This document shows positions 1 to 9,888 of a DNA stretch of 64,000 nucleotides, one piece after another. The DNA comes from Cavia porcellus (Eukaryota; Chordata; Mammalia; Rodentia; Caviidae). Made by a program: the position numbers and the translations under genes. The notes under the pieces are model-generated. The model saw nothing but the letters and a program-made list of their open reading frames with translations, did not search any database and was not told where the DNA came from. The stretch is from the NCBI RefSeq assembly GCF_034190915.1, contig NW_026947486.1, forward strand, positions 81,572,044 through 81,636,043, given 5' to 3'. The first letter of the stretch is position 1. Each line of letters opens with the position of its first letter.

Positions 1-72
1 CCAGCAGGCAGTCATGAGTTCGATCCCTGGTACTGATAAAAAGGAAAAAGACAAAAAAAAAAAAAAAAAACC
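1..72 (+). repeat. ID-type SINE, 3' part cut by window edge
   Basis: The window opens inside a tRNA-derived ID SINE. The pol III B box region (gagttcgatccc) and the ID-specific tail (ctggtactgataaaa) are visible, followed by an A-rich tail. The A box half lies outside the window. It closely matches the complete copy at 48762-48870. Confidence 0.85.
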
Positions 73-139
73 AAAATAAAACAAAAAGGCAAACACACAC
101 ACACATATACACACACACTCTCTTTCTCTGGTTAGAGAC

Positions 140-270
140 TGAGTGTGAAACACTGAAGAGGCTGAGACAGGTGGATTTCTGCAAGTTCGAGAGCAGCCTA
201 GGCTACAAAGTAAGATTGAGACCACCCTCAACTGCATAGCAAGACCCTGTCATAAAAACACAAACACACA
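140..270 (+). repeat. B1-type SINE (partial)
   Basis: Contains the B1 core gaggctgagacaggtgga and the B1 3' motif agcaagaccctgtc. It lacks a clean 5' end. Confidence 0.75.
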
Positions 271-845
271 CAGGAATGTGACGCTGATTAAGAAAATCAT
301 AACATTCCAAATTCTAAGAAAATATTTATGGTATAACGAGCCTGCTTCCTCAAGTGTTAACGCAGAAAAAAGACAGAGCTATCTTTTGCTCCTGCTTTTA
401 TCTATGGCCAGAAGACTGGGTTTGCAAGGATGCTGGGGGACATGAGACCTGGTAGAGAAAACCCACTTGGGATTTAGGAACAGGGTGAAAATTGTATGAA
501 CCGCTCTAGACCTGGAAGCACAGACATGGGAACACTGAGTGCTTTCCAGGGAGGCTGGTTGTTTTCTTACAGATGATGTGACCCAACTGTGGGCTTGAGT
601 GAGAGGTCAGAGACTGCAGCCCCTTCCAGCTGAGCCCTGTGTGGGATGGACGGGGGTGGGGAGAAAGGGCTGAGGAGCTGAACACGGCTGGTGCACACAG
701 CCTAAGGCAAATAATTCAAGGCCCAAGACTGGACAGGGTCACTAACAGATTGAATTTTTCTAAAGGAATCCTCTGTTTTCCCTCCCAAGCCACCACACTG
801 TTTGAGACTGACATACCCTCACCTATCCAAAACAAGAGAAGCCTG

Positions 846-985
846 GAAAAATAACATAAGAGTGCCATTGCAGCACTCAGGAGGCTGAGGCAGGAGGATC
901 TCTGTGTGTCACAGGTCAGCCAAGTCCACAGAGTGAAAAAAGGCCCACCTATACTACATAGCAAAGCCAGGCCCCCCAAAAGAAA
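846..985 (+). repeat. B1-type SINE
   Basis: B1 core aggaggctgaggcaggagga, then gtcagccaagtccac and an A-rich end. The same insertion is present at 18883, 25638, 47325 and 62638, so it predates the duplications. Confidence 0.8.
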
Positions 986-1502
986 ATGAAACGACAGCAT
1001 GCTGGCTGTTATTCAAAACGGCCTAGAGTGCAGAATGATGACAGTGTCATCTTCATGTAAGCCAGGAGTCTCCCAAAAGAAAAAGGTTTTCTGCTTGCAA
1101 AAGCAGGATGAAATGATGAACCTCTTTCCCAGGAATCGCTGCAAGATCCATGAACGTTTATCTCATGGCCAAATAATAATGATCTTGTGTGCATTACACA
1201 AAGAAAAGTGAGAGTAAGTGTCCTAAGAAAAAGTTTCTGTTAGGGAAAGATTCCCTTTCCTGAGGAGAACCCTACTGCTCTGGCTACAAGGAAGGGAACA
1301 TTGGAAGAATCTCAGTAAACCCTGAAATAAATGTCATTCTTCCCTGCAGTAAGTACTATCCTTAAGATGAGGAGTAAGGAGAAGGTGTCAGTGGCATCAG
1401 TCTCTGGATGGTGTCCCCTCAAATCGTGTAACTGTAGATCAAGTACTGGGTTATACAGCACAAAATAAATTCTAAACACTGTTATTCACAATGGAGAAGA
1501 CT

Positions 1503-1600
1503 AGGAATGGGGTGTAGTTCAATAGTAGAGGACTTGCCCAGATTACATGACGTCCTGGGTTTGATCTCAAGCAACATCCCTGCAAAATTCATCAAGGTCA
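1503..1600 (+). repeat. tRNA-derived SINE relic
   Basis: Degenerate A-box-like (gtgtagttcaatagtagagg) and B-box-like (gggtttgatc) elements at ID/tRNA spacing. Paralogous copies lie at 26405-26510 and 63528-63625. Confidence 0.6.
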
Positions 1601-2136
1601 CAGGAGGAGTAATTCCATTGTGCTGCCTGGTTCTCATGGGACTTTCAGAAGTGACAAGCCTCTCATCAGCAATGCGTTCACCCCTCACAATATTTATGGT
1701 TACCCTGTCAAGGATATTTTCATACAGTATATTAAGAAAATAAAACTCAAAGCATAAATCTAAGATAAAAAAGAATACAAATTTTTATAGTTTTATGAAA
1801 AGCTAAAAGAAAATTTCCAAAAATTATAGACCAACAATAGGAAAAAAAAAAATTGTGCATTGTTATCTTCAACGTTGTTTCAACGTGTACAGGATATTAG
1901 CAGTAATAATTTTCCAAATGATATTAGCACAGTTTTTTTCAGTGAGCTAATAGAAACTACTAGCATAAATATTTTGGTTTTTTCTTTTCCCTTCATTCCT
2001 TCCCCTTTCCCCTCCCTAGTTCCTCTTTCCATGTGATTAGCAAGCCTATAGCACAAAAGTATTCAATTCTACCAAACCTGGCTCTGCGGAAATTTTATTT
2101 ACAATATAAGCCAGGCATCCAGAAATGCAAAGCAGA

Positions 2137-2318
2137 GCATAGTGGACCATGCTTGTAATCCCAGCACTCGAGAGGCTGAGGCAGGAGGATCTTTGCAAGT
2201 TCAAGACCAGCCTGCTCTACAAAGTGAGCCCAAACCACCATGAACTACATAGTAAGACCCTGCCTCAAAAATACACAAAGAAAAAGAAGGAGGAGGTGGA
2301 GGAGGAGGAAGAGATACA
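2137..2318 (+). repeat. B1 SINE with purine-rich tail
   Basis: B1 with gtaatcccagcactcgagag and gaggctgaggcaggagga, followed by a short AAG/GGA tail at 2278-2318. The same B1 at 32782 and 53360 carries a longer purine tail, so one SINE tail seeded three different microsatellites. Confidence 0.85.
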
Positions 2319-2927
2319 AAAAATTTCTTGTGTGGAAGATAAACATTTCTGTGAGTCAACATGTCCTGTCACAACATTGAAAAAGAAATTCACAAGAAGG
2401 GAGACAATATTTGCAAAGCACACCCCTTACAGAAACACAGAAACACCTCCCACAAGTGAATAAGCAAACACAACCTCCACGTTTAGGTTTTAGAAAGGAC
2501 TCAGCCATTTCTCCAAAGAAGCTTGAGAGACAAGCAGAAGTCAAGATAAAACACACTCCAAATGACTAGCCACTAAGGCGCATCCCAACCACGGGGATGT
2601 CCATCATCCCTCACCTGAGCCCCTTCCAAAGCCTGAGAAATCATAAGCGTGCAGAGCTCAGGGAGAAACCGGAGCTCTGGTCACTGCGAGAAGCAATGTC
2701 AGCTTCTGCAGCCTCTCTTGCTAACTGTCTGTTGAGGCCTCAAAGCAGAAACACAGAAAACTATGAGTCAGTGAATCCATTCTGAAGATGTCTCAAAAAT
2801 TTGAGATCTGGATGATCACAGCTATTTGTCAGGCAAGCTCAACAGCACTATTCACAAAATCAACTTCTCCCCGGATGAATGAGCATAAAGTGTGGATATG
2901 CACAAGGCAATATTACTTATTGTTTTC

Positions 2928-3013
2928 TTTTTTTTATCAGTACGAGAAATCAAACTCACAACTGCCTGCTTGCAAGGCAGGCGCTTATGCAGCTGAGCTA
3001 AATCCCCAGCTCC
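2928..3013 (-). repeat. ID-type SINE, minus strand
   Basis: The reverse complement begins with gctggggatttagctcagc (A box) and contains a degraded B box (gagtttgattt), ending in a T-rich stretch on the plus strand. It is absent from the paralogous introns at 33.6 and 54.1 kb, so it inserted after the units separated. Confidence 0.85.
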
Positions 3014-3654
3014 TATTGCTTAGCATTTAAAAACGATCTTCTGATGCATACTGTAGGGTGGCTGTACTCAAGGGATATATGAACTGGAATAATCAGGCAC
3101 CAAAAAAAAACCAACGGGCTCTGGTTGCACTTAGGCCCTGTTTCCAGAATACTCAATCTCACAGAACAAACATTTACCATCATAATTGAAAGGAACTCAG
3201 GGGATGGCGGCAATAGGTGGCCTTTTCAGGTGCATAGTTTGCTTTGGTAAGGTGGTGAATGTCCTGGAGATCTGATTCACAGCAAAGTGAACATAGCTGA
3301 TGCTGCTGACAACTAAACCATGACATGAAAATACCCAGCACTGCTGATGTCTATGCTTCACATTGGTTCTCACAGCAAAGTCCTAGTGTGTGCTTCTCAT
3401 ACCACAAAATGCAAACAAAACAAAGTGGAGTCTCCACCAACCAGTTTCCAGCCTGGAATCACAACAATGCTGTAAGAAGACTCTGAACTTGGTTCAAAAG
3501 GCGACATCCACTGCAGGTCAAACACAGGCAGGAGAAGAGCCCAGGTGCTCTCAGCTCAAGAGCAGAAAGAGGGCAGCAGGAGAGAGAGAGAAAGTCAGCT
3601 GGAACACAGCCCATTCCCCCTAAAGCCTGGGTGCACCCCAAGACATCACCTCAC

Positions 3655-4096
3655 CTCCTGAGGCCATCTGGGTACTGCGTGTCTTGGAAAGCAGTTTCCA
3701 GCACCTGCACTTGCCCGTCTGTGAAGCTAAACTGCCTTCGTCGCCGCGTTGGTCGGCCCCTCTTTTGACCTCCAGCGTCCGCAGGACGCTGCGCAGCCAG
3801 CTGCAGTTGCTCGGGCTCCTCTTCACCCTGATCCGTGTAGCGTTTTGTGTTACCTCCCTGGAACATGTGGACCTCTTGGATCAGGATGTGGTCGCCCTCA
3901 TCCTCTTCATCTTCATACAGGTGGCCCTCGAGGGGGTCGTCCTCTGCAAAGCCTGTCGGTGCTTCAGTGAAGTGCACGCCGTCGGCTGCTGTAGAGAGAC
4001 ACTTGGTGCCGGATCCGGGCTGACTTCCAGTTCCCAGAACTCCGGGCTGAGGGAGCGGGCACCACGGTCTTGGAGCTTCTCTTCCATGGCCGCCAT
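3655..4096 (-). pseudogene. Gene A: Rhox-like homeobox exon 2, frameshifted, 3' exons missing
   Basis: Paralogue of gene D exon 2. On the minus strand it starts MAAMEEK at 4096 with a good Kozak context at the second Met (GCCATGG). It encodes an acidic linker, a basic KRGRPTRRRR stretch, and homeodomain residues 1-31 ending FQDTQYPDGLRR. The donor at 3654 (AG|GTGAGG) is preserved at the family-typical homeodomain residue 31. Compared with gene D there is a net +2 nt at about 3991-4003, in a GA/CT dinucleotide run, so the N-terminal and homeodomain frames are no longer joined. The segment expected to hold exons 3 and 4 is absent because of the junction near 1650. Translation from the downstream Met at 3977 could give a partial protein, but without the recognition helix. 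Most likely a dead copy. Confidence 0.85.
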
Positions 4097-4194
4097 TTGT
4101 GGAAGGTCACAAGGCCTCCTGCTCCACAAACCTGCTTCTTTGCAGTGTCTCATGGGATCAGCCTCGCAGCAAAGGGGTGGAACCTGAGGCTGCA

Positions 4195-4199
4195 ATTGG
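4195..4199 (-). promoter_or_regulatory. Candidate CCAAT box upstream of gene A
   Basis: CCAAT on the minus strand about 100 bp upstream of the gene A start codon. It sits inside ctgcaattggtt, which is kept at the equivalent place upstream of genes C (34826-34830) and D (55328-55332). No TATA box or mapped start site can be claimed. Confidence 0.4.
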
Positions 4200-5690
4200 T
4201 TGCAGGAATGTTGCGCCCCATTTGGCGGGCTTCAGTCTGCAGGAGCTCACTGGATCTCTGCTAATGGCTGACTGGTTATCACCCCGCCTCAATGCTTCCG
4301 ATTATAGTGTAGCAAAATTGAAGGGGCGTGACCAGAAAAGGGGCCCAACTGGAAAAAATAATATGGATACTGGAAATGGGCAGAATGAGCATGCAACGAG
4401 CCGCTGAACTAGCTGCGTGGGCTGGGTGGATACCAGAGACAAGTGAGGAAGATGCTGGGTGGCCAGGCAAGCTGATTTGGAAGTGGAGGGGAGGGGTGAA
4501 AACTCACACAGATGCCAGATCTCTTCTGGGAATGCTTGAGACTTCCCCCACCACTCACTCCATGCTGCCTGTGAGTATCTTAGCATCCTGAAACCTTCTC
4601 AGTGTCTTGGCCTATGTACCTCCATCTCCAAATGTCCTACGCACCTGTGTCTTGAGTATGACACTTGCACGGCTGCTAGATGACTGGAAACACTCAAAAG
4701 CTGACAACTGCAGATGTGCTGACCCTGAGCCAGCTCAGCAGATGACAGTGCCAATCCCAGTCCCACTGAAGGCAGACACACCCAGGAGAAAGGGTAGAGA
4801 AGCCCAAGCTTTTGATGCTCCACTCTCCATCCGGACATCACCAGAAACTGTGCCTACTGTGTCTGGAAATGGCACTGCCCTCATTGAAATTAACTCCCGT
4901 AGCTGTGCAGATCTAATACACGTGAATCACTGAACTGTCTCCCTGGAAATGTATCATCTGCTCCTATGATTAGGTCCAGCAGCAGCACAGCATGGGAAGG
5001 CAAGGGTGTTGGCCAGAGGACTCTGTCCTGGGAAAGGCTGAGGGCTCTCCAAGGAGCACTGCCCGTGCAGACGAGGCCAGGATGCTGAAACCAAGTGCAT
5101 ACTTTGTTAGCTCATGAGTGTCACTGGAGCTGGTGATATCAGCAGAGGGAGGAGGGACTGCAAAGCCTAGGGAACCTGATGGCCTCTTGTGTGATTAGCT
5201 TTTGGAGCAGCACTGCCCATGTGGAGGAGGGCTTCTGTAACTGTGATATCACCAAGAAAACAGTGTGGGGCCAGTGAGCAAGAACATTCCGCGCCATCTG
5301 TCCATGCAACTGGAGCTGCACCAGCTCTCATCCTGAGGCCGAGACAGGTTGTGTTCCAGCAATCTGCCAGTCATCAGCAGGAGTTCTTCAGCCTGCCCTG
5401 TGGCCTGTGCCCTGTGAGTCAGCCACACAAAGGGTCCTGGTCCTGCCAGGCTCAAGCACTGTCTTGGTGTGAGTCCTCTGAATGCTTTGAGCTTGAAAAG
5501 TGTGAAATAAAACATGTGATGCACCAGCTTACCTGAAGGTGTGCCTCTTTGTTAAAGTGGACCTTTAATACTACTGAGCACTTTGCCACACTGCTGTACC
5601 CTCCGGGACAGAACAGGGCTTGCAAGGTGCCCTGTGAGACCCCTTAGCAGGCTGAGGATTCCCAGTTCCACCTTATGAAACAGAAAACCT
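4200..5690. other. Upstream flank of gene A
   Basis: Paralogous to 34830-36320; its first part is also paralogous to 55333-56040. It includes a GC/KLF-like aaggggcgtgac near 4320. Open frames here do not keep frame between copies. No gene seen. Confidence 0.6.
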
Positions 5691-5696
5691 TCTTTT

Positions 5697-5860
5697 AGTT
5701 TTTATTTTTATTTTTAATTTTAAGATAGGATTTCACCCTGTATTCCAGGAGGAACTTGAATTCTCTACACAGCACAGGCAGGACCCAAACTTTCCATCCT
5801 CCTGTTTCAGCCTCCCAATCACTCCAATTACAAGTATGTGAAACCTGCATATATCTTATC
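5697..5860 (-). repeat. Old B1-type SINE, minus strand
   Basis: Degenerate reverse B1: catcctcctgtttcagcctc with a T-rich leader. Present at the same place in the second gamma copy (36325-36480). Confidence 0.6.
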
Positions 5861-6668
5861 ACACCTTTGTAACTAGTGTTACATTTATGAACACCTATAA
5901 ACCGAGAACTTATTGACATTATCTCTTCACATTCTTGACCGTGAACTTTTCTAGGTGTCATATGTGAACATCATGCAAAATTTAAAAAATTGCAATCTTT
6001 AGTAAAAATGGGTCCGTGTCTTCCTAGGCAGAGCTCATGGAATGGAGAAGTTCCACTTTCTACATCTGAGACTCCCAGTGGTGATGCAGACTCTCTCCTT
6101 GACCAAACACTAAAAGGCCTCTGAGCTCTTTTGCAGCTGGACCCGGGTGTGTGGCTTCCTCACTGTACTTCTGCATGGTCCCATTTTGGCAAAACTGCAC
6201 CTCTGCCCATTTAGCCACTCACATCCCTGATCCCTCTGAAAATCTGACAAGGTTGCTGGTCCTTTCCCATCCCCAGGCATGTCTCATCATGCTGCTCCAG
6301 CTTGGCCAAGGATGATATTGGCTTGGTTTATCCAGAGTCTTCCAATACCTCCGTCATTTATCTTAATACTTTTCCATGTCCTGAGCCCCACCCGGCTCCT
6401 GAGATGCGAGTGCCCACTCATGTAGACTGCACTCCGGGGAGCTCAGGCTCTGCCTCACTGCACAACCCCAGTGCTCTGCTCGTTGCAAACATCATTCCCT
6501 CTCCCCTGCAGCTGCACAGACTCTGGAAGGCCAAGGGTCCTGGCCAAAGAGGAGGCTGGACTGTGGTTCTGTTCTGACTTCAGTGCACCCCTCACCCTGA
6601 GCATGTCCTCTGTGTCTAACTTGGTGGGCTCCCCTTGAAGACAGTCTTCCTTGCCATCGCTAAACAGT

Positions 6669-6671
<3 letters not shown>

Positions 6672-6711
<40 letters not shown>
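6672..6711 (+). repeat. (CA)n microsatellite
   Basis: About 20 uninterrupted CA units. The paralogous site near 37300 is an AT-rich run instead. Confidence 0.95.
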
Positions 6712-6713
<2 letters not shown>

Positions 6714-6777
6714 ATTTAGAGTACAGGAGATTGAACATGAAGAGTGACTGTCAGCTATGTCCCCAGTCCACTTTAAC

Positions 6778-6895
6778 TTTTAATTTTGAGACAGCATGTG
6801 GCTAGATCACTAAAGTGTCCAGGGTGGCCTCAAACTTGCAAACATGCCTCAGCTTCCCACAGTGTGTGTGCTACCAAGTCACTGAAAGTCATTTT
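6778..6895 (-). repeat. B1-type SINE, minus strand
   Basis: The reverse B1 pattern ttttgagacagcatgtggct then cagggtggcctcaaacttgc. Shared with 37408-37515. Confidence 0.65.
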
Positions 6896-7429
6896 TCTTT
6901 ACCAGTTCTGGATGCTATCACTTGATCAAAATCAGATTTATCAGGAGACGGCAGGATGCCTCATCCACACACAAGGGAATCCTTCTCTTTCCTTCAGATC
7001 CACAGATTTGGGATCCACTGATGCACCAAAGGCCAGAAGCATTGCTCCTGACAGACTTGAGCAGCAGACTGGACCTCACCACTAAGATTTCCAGCACAGC
7101 CTCTGAAGCTTGGCTGGAGTCCCAGGCTTCATTTAAAAGGTGAATCCTAGGCACACGCCCTCTTTCTATTCCTGAGTCTGGAAAGTTCTGCTCCATAAAA
7201 TGGTTTCCTTTGGTATTGTGAACCAGTTCTATTCAATGTCATCCTCTCCCACACATAGAAACTTCTCAGCTGACTGTACCCCTTTCTTGGACCGCTCCTA
7301 ACTGTGTTTGGCCACCTCTCTCTGCCTCCTTCTTTGGGGCAGGATTTTCCCAATGACAACTTGGATATTCATCATTGGCCTCTCTGGCCATCACAAAGTC
7401 CCCCTGAACTGGCCACTCTAGGATCTCTC

Positions 7430-7890
7430 CCTTCTCACTAGCTGTGCCTCTCCTTCCTCCTCCGACCGTCTTCAACCCCGTCTTCACTTGCTTTGTCTCC
7501 TTTAATGTGGGCCATGCACGGCCTCCCTCCTCCACCCCTTCCTCTCTGCCTGCCAGATTTTCCCTCCCACTTCAGCCCTCTGCTGTCTACACTCGCTTTC
7601 CCTTTAGGCTCTCTGGCCCACTGGGGCTCTGGGGGAACTGGGGGTCCCTGCAGAGATATATGGGTTTGTATTACTGACTCATGAAATATGTTCTAGAGTG
7701 AAAGCAAAACCCTGACACACAAATGGGAGCAGGCTGATTGGAAACAGCTGGACACTTCTGCCACTGAGATGGGCTCTGGAGACATTGCACTAGCCACACC
7801 ATGGCGCCTCAGTCTACCCCTACAGTGCAGGCAGCCTCCTCTGTAAGATTCCACAGGAGGGAGAAAGAAAAGCTTTAAAGTCCTCCAAAA
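7430..7890. other. Tract nearly identical to 38053-38511
   Basis: This part of gamma is far more similar to its paralogue than its surroundings. Between 7484 and 7716 I count a single substitution against 38097-38338. Flanking gamma sequence differs at roughly one base in ten by eye. Both copies keep the same 63-codon plus-strand frame simply because the DNA is the same. It resembles no protein I know. Confidence 0.7.
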
Positions 7891-7918
7891 ATGCTAGGAA
7901 AAAACATAGAAACATAGA

Positions 7919-7955
7919 TACATACATACATAGACAGATACATAATAGAAAGAAG
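7919..7955 (+). repeat. Short (CATA)n/(CAGA)n run
   Basis: Imperfect tetranucleotide repeats of the type catacatacatagacagata. The second gamma copy (38540-38565) has a shorter form. Confidence 0.7.
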
Positions 7956-8554
7956 GATCCCCCAGATGTGGTGAATGTTTGTCTTTTTAAAAACCAGTTT
8001 TTACTCTAAAAGAGACACTGCCAACAAAGGCTAAGCGTGCTTGAACAGAAGGGATGACTTTGAACATTTTCAAAGTGTGTCTTTCTGTCTCAAGTTGTAG
8101 ACAGTATCAGAGTCTTGGTTTACCCCTTGTTGATCCAATATATGCAGCAATTCCCTTTAAGAATGAACCTATAATTTGTCCTCTTCCATGTCAGTCACCG
8201 CATCTATCACCACGGGGCTCCTGCCCTGCCCTCCATGTCAAAAGGCGTTTGAATGCATTCAAGTCCTCCAGGCGGCCACAAATGCACAACGCCAGACACC
8301 AGGGTCCACTGTCAGAAATGCTTCAGAAAGCAGCAAGAATGATTAGACTGAGTTCAACACAAGGAGGGGCACACTGAGGAGGATTAATGGCAAGGTGAGC
8401 TTTGTGGCAAAAGATTCTCAGATACATGTGCATACTAAACACACAGATACGGACATCAAACACGGACGTTCCTATTACTGGATCGTGAATACAATTTTAG
8501 AAGTAAAGGTATCATGTTGCTCCATCTAAAGGTATAATTGAATATGATATGGAG

Positions 8555-8700
8555 CACATCTGTATATCCAGTACAGGAGAGACTGAGGCAGGAAGGTCAC
8601 CGTGATACTGAGGCCATTTGGGCTGCAAGGTGAATTCAAAGCCAGCTTGAACTGTGCAGGGAAATTAAGCCTCAAACATACAAAATAAATACATAAATAC
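8555..8700 (+). repeat. Old B1-type SINE
   Basis: Degenerate B1 core (agactgaggcaggaaggt) with an AAAT-rich tail (aaataaatacataaatac). The second gamma copy is interrupted after about 39290. Confidence 0.6.
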
Positions 8701-9649
8701 ATGGATACAGCAGTATCATTCCTATGGATAATATGAACTGATGAATTCATGAAATCAATTAAGGAAATTCTTTTCACCTGGTTTAGAAATAAATGATCAG
8801 CTCTGTAAACCGAATCATCCCTAAACGTCAAGGACGGCAGAGAAACATATAAATGCTTTCCAAGGTCACGGGAAGAACAGCTGCCACTGCTGAGCTCTGA
8901 GGGAAGAAAGGATGGAAAGGAGAGTGAACACAGAGATGAGGGGGAAGTCCCTCTCTGCTCAGGTATAGTTTAGCGCCCCCTGCTGAACTCACAGGAGTGT
9001 TACAACTGAGCCAGGGCAAGGGAAGATCAGAGACTCAGTCTCTCAGCTGGGGAAGCTGTGAGGATTGAGCCCTTAGCCCAGGGATGGGACAGAAAGTTGC
9101 AGCGGCCTCTCTGGCCTCTGGAGGATTCAGTCCTGTGGTTCCCTAGAAGCATCAGGACCTCTGCTCCACAACCATCCCTGGTTCCCTATGTGCTCCCCGC
9201 AAGGAGGACCCCGAGTAGCACAGGGAGCATAGGACATGGCTGTGCCTCTGCCTCCTTCCCACTGACTCCACAGACGCCCTTGGGGAGCTGCCCTCAGACT
9301 GCAAGGTTGCCACTGAACTCCACAGCCTGAGTATGAGCCAGCCTTGTTGTATATGGTGTCTTCTGACCAGCGACCTGCCTCAGCCCATCTGGCCACAGTG
9401 CACGTCCCAATATGACAGCACACTGCTGAAGAAGCCATGGTCTGGCTTCAGGGGACAGACAATTAAGTATAAAATACAGATCATTAAAAAATGTCTATGG
9501 CCCTTAGAATGTTGATTTCCAATGCCTCTTGATGGAGACTCTAGAGACCTCATCCTCACTTGTTGAACTGACATTCCCAAGTCAACTGATGTTTATATTT
9601 CACTATTTCCAGAGTTGCCAGAAAAAGAAACGTACTGAAATTTCATTAC

Positions 9650-9655
9650 TTTATT
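9650..9655 (-). terminator. Poly(A) signal candidate for gene B
   Basis: AATAAA on the minus strand, 99 bp downstream of the gene B stop codon at 9754-9756. It is the first such hexamer after the stop. Confidence 0.65.
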
Positions 9656-9753
9656 GACAACATAAGTGCTGAGAACAAAACCTCAAATTGGCTCAGGTAC
9701 CAACACACGGCCCAGACTCAGTACCAACAACAAAACACATGAGCACTGTGGCC

Positions 9754-9888
9754 TCACAGAAGGGGAACAGGCGAGCGCTGCTGCTGGTCCTGGACGTCCC
9801 CCTGGTGCTGGACAGCAGGTGGGGCATCGCTGAGCACTGCTTCCAGCTGAAGTTTCCTAAGCTTGGCCCTCCGATTCTTGAACCAATT
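9754..9888 (-). CDS. Gene B exon 4 (homeodomain 47-60 and C-terminal tail)
   Basis: Opens after the acceptor TGAGTGCAG with NWFKNRRAKLRK, the recognition helix. It continues as a Gln-rich tail of about 30 residues (QDQQQRSPVPLL at the end) to TGA at 9756-9754. Length 45 codons including stop. Confidence 0.9.
   Translation of the reverse strand, partial: NWFKNRRAKLRKLQLEAVLSDAPPAVQHQGDVQDQQQRSPVPLL

Larger units (their letters stand above)
73..1650. other. Alpha duplicon, copy 1 (no gene)
   Basis: Non-coding block repeated in the window at about 17.9-19.2, 24.8-26.6, 46.3-47.5 and 61.8-63.7 kb. Shared landmarks are the run agcctgcttcct near 341, ctggtagagaaaac near 450, and the tRNA-like stretch at 1503-1600. 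It holds a short CA-rich run (92-120), two B1 SINEs (140-270 and 846-985) and the tRNA-derived fragment. No open frame longer than 94 codons occurs and none resembles a known protein. It ends abruptly near 1650, where it joins sequence homologous to a Rhox intron. Confidence 0.75.
1655..3654. other. Remnant of the intron between exons 2 and 3 of gene A
   Basis: From about 1655 the sequence aligns with 32325-34299 and 52895-54793, which are the introns of genes C and D. The homologous 46-bp exon 3 should lie just left of 1655 but has been replaced by alpha sequence. The stretch holds a B1 SINE with a purine tail (2137-2318) and an ID SINE on the minus strand (2928-3013). No coding sequence is supported. 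Confidence 0.75.
5860..8545. other. Gamma duplicon, copy 1
   Basis: Aligns along its length with 36480-39170. It contains a (CA)n run, one reverse B1 and a strongly conserved tract (7430-7890). It is missing from the unit of gene D, where sequence jumps near 56040 from the gene A/C flank type directly to the 8709 equivalent. No supported gene. Confidence 0.7.

Noticed and set aside
7493..7684. 63-codon frame identical in both gamma copies (also 38116-38307)
   Set aside because: The DNA itself is nearly identical, so frame identity is no evidence of coding. Start context is poor and it is low-complexity Pro/Leu.
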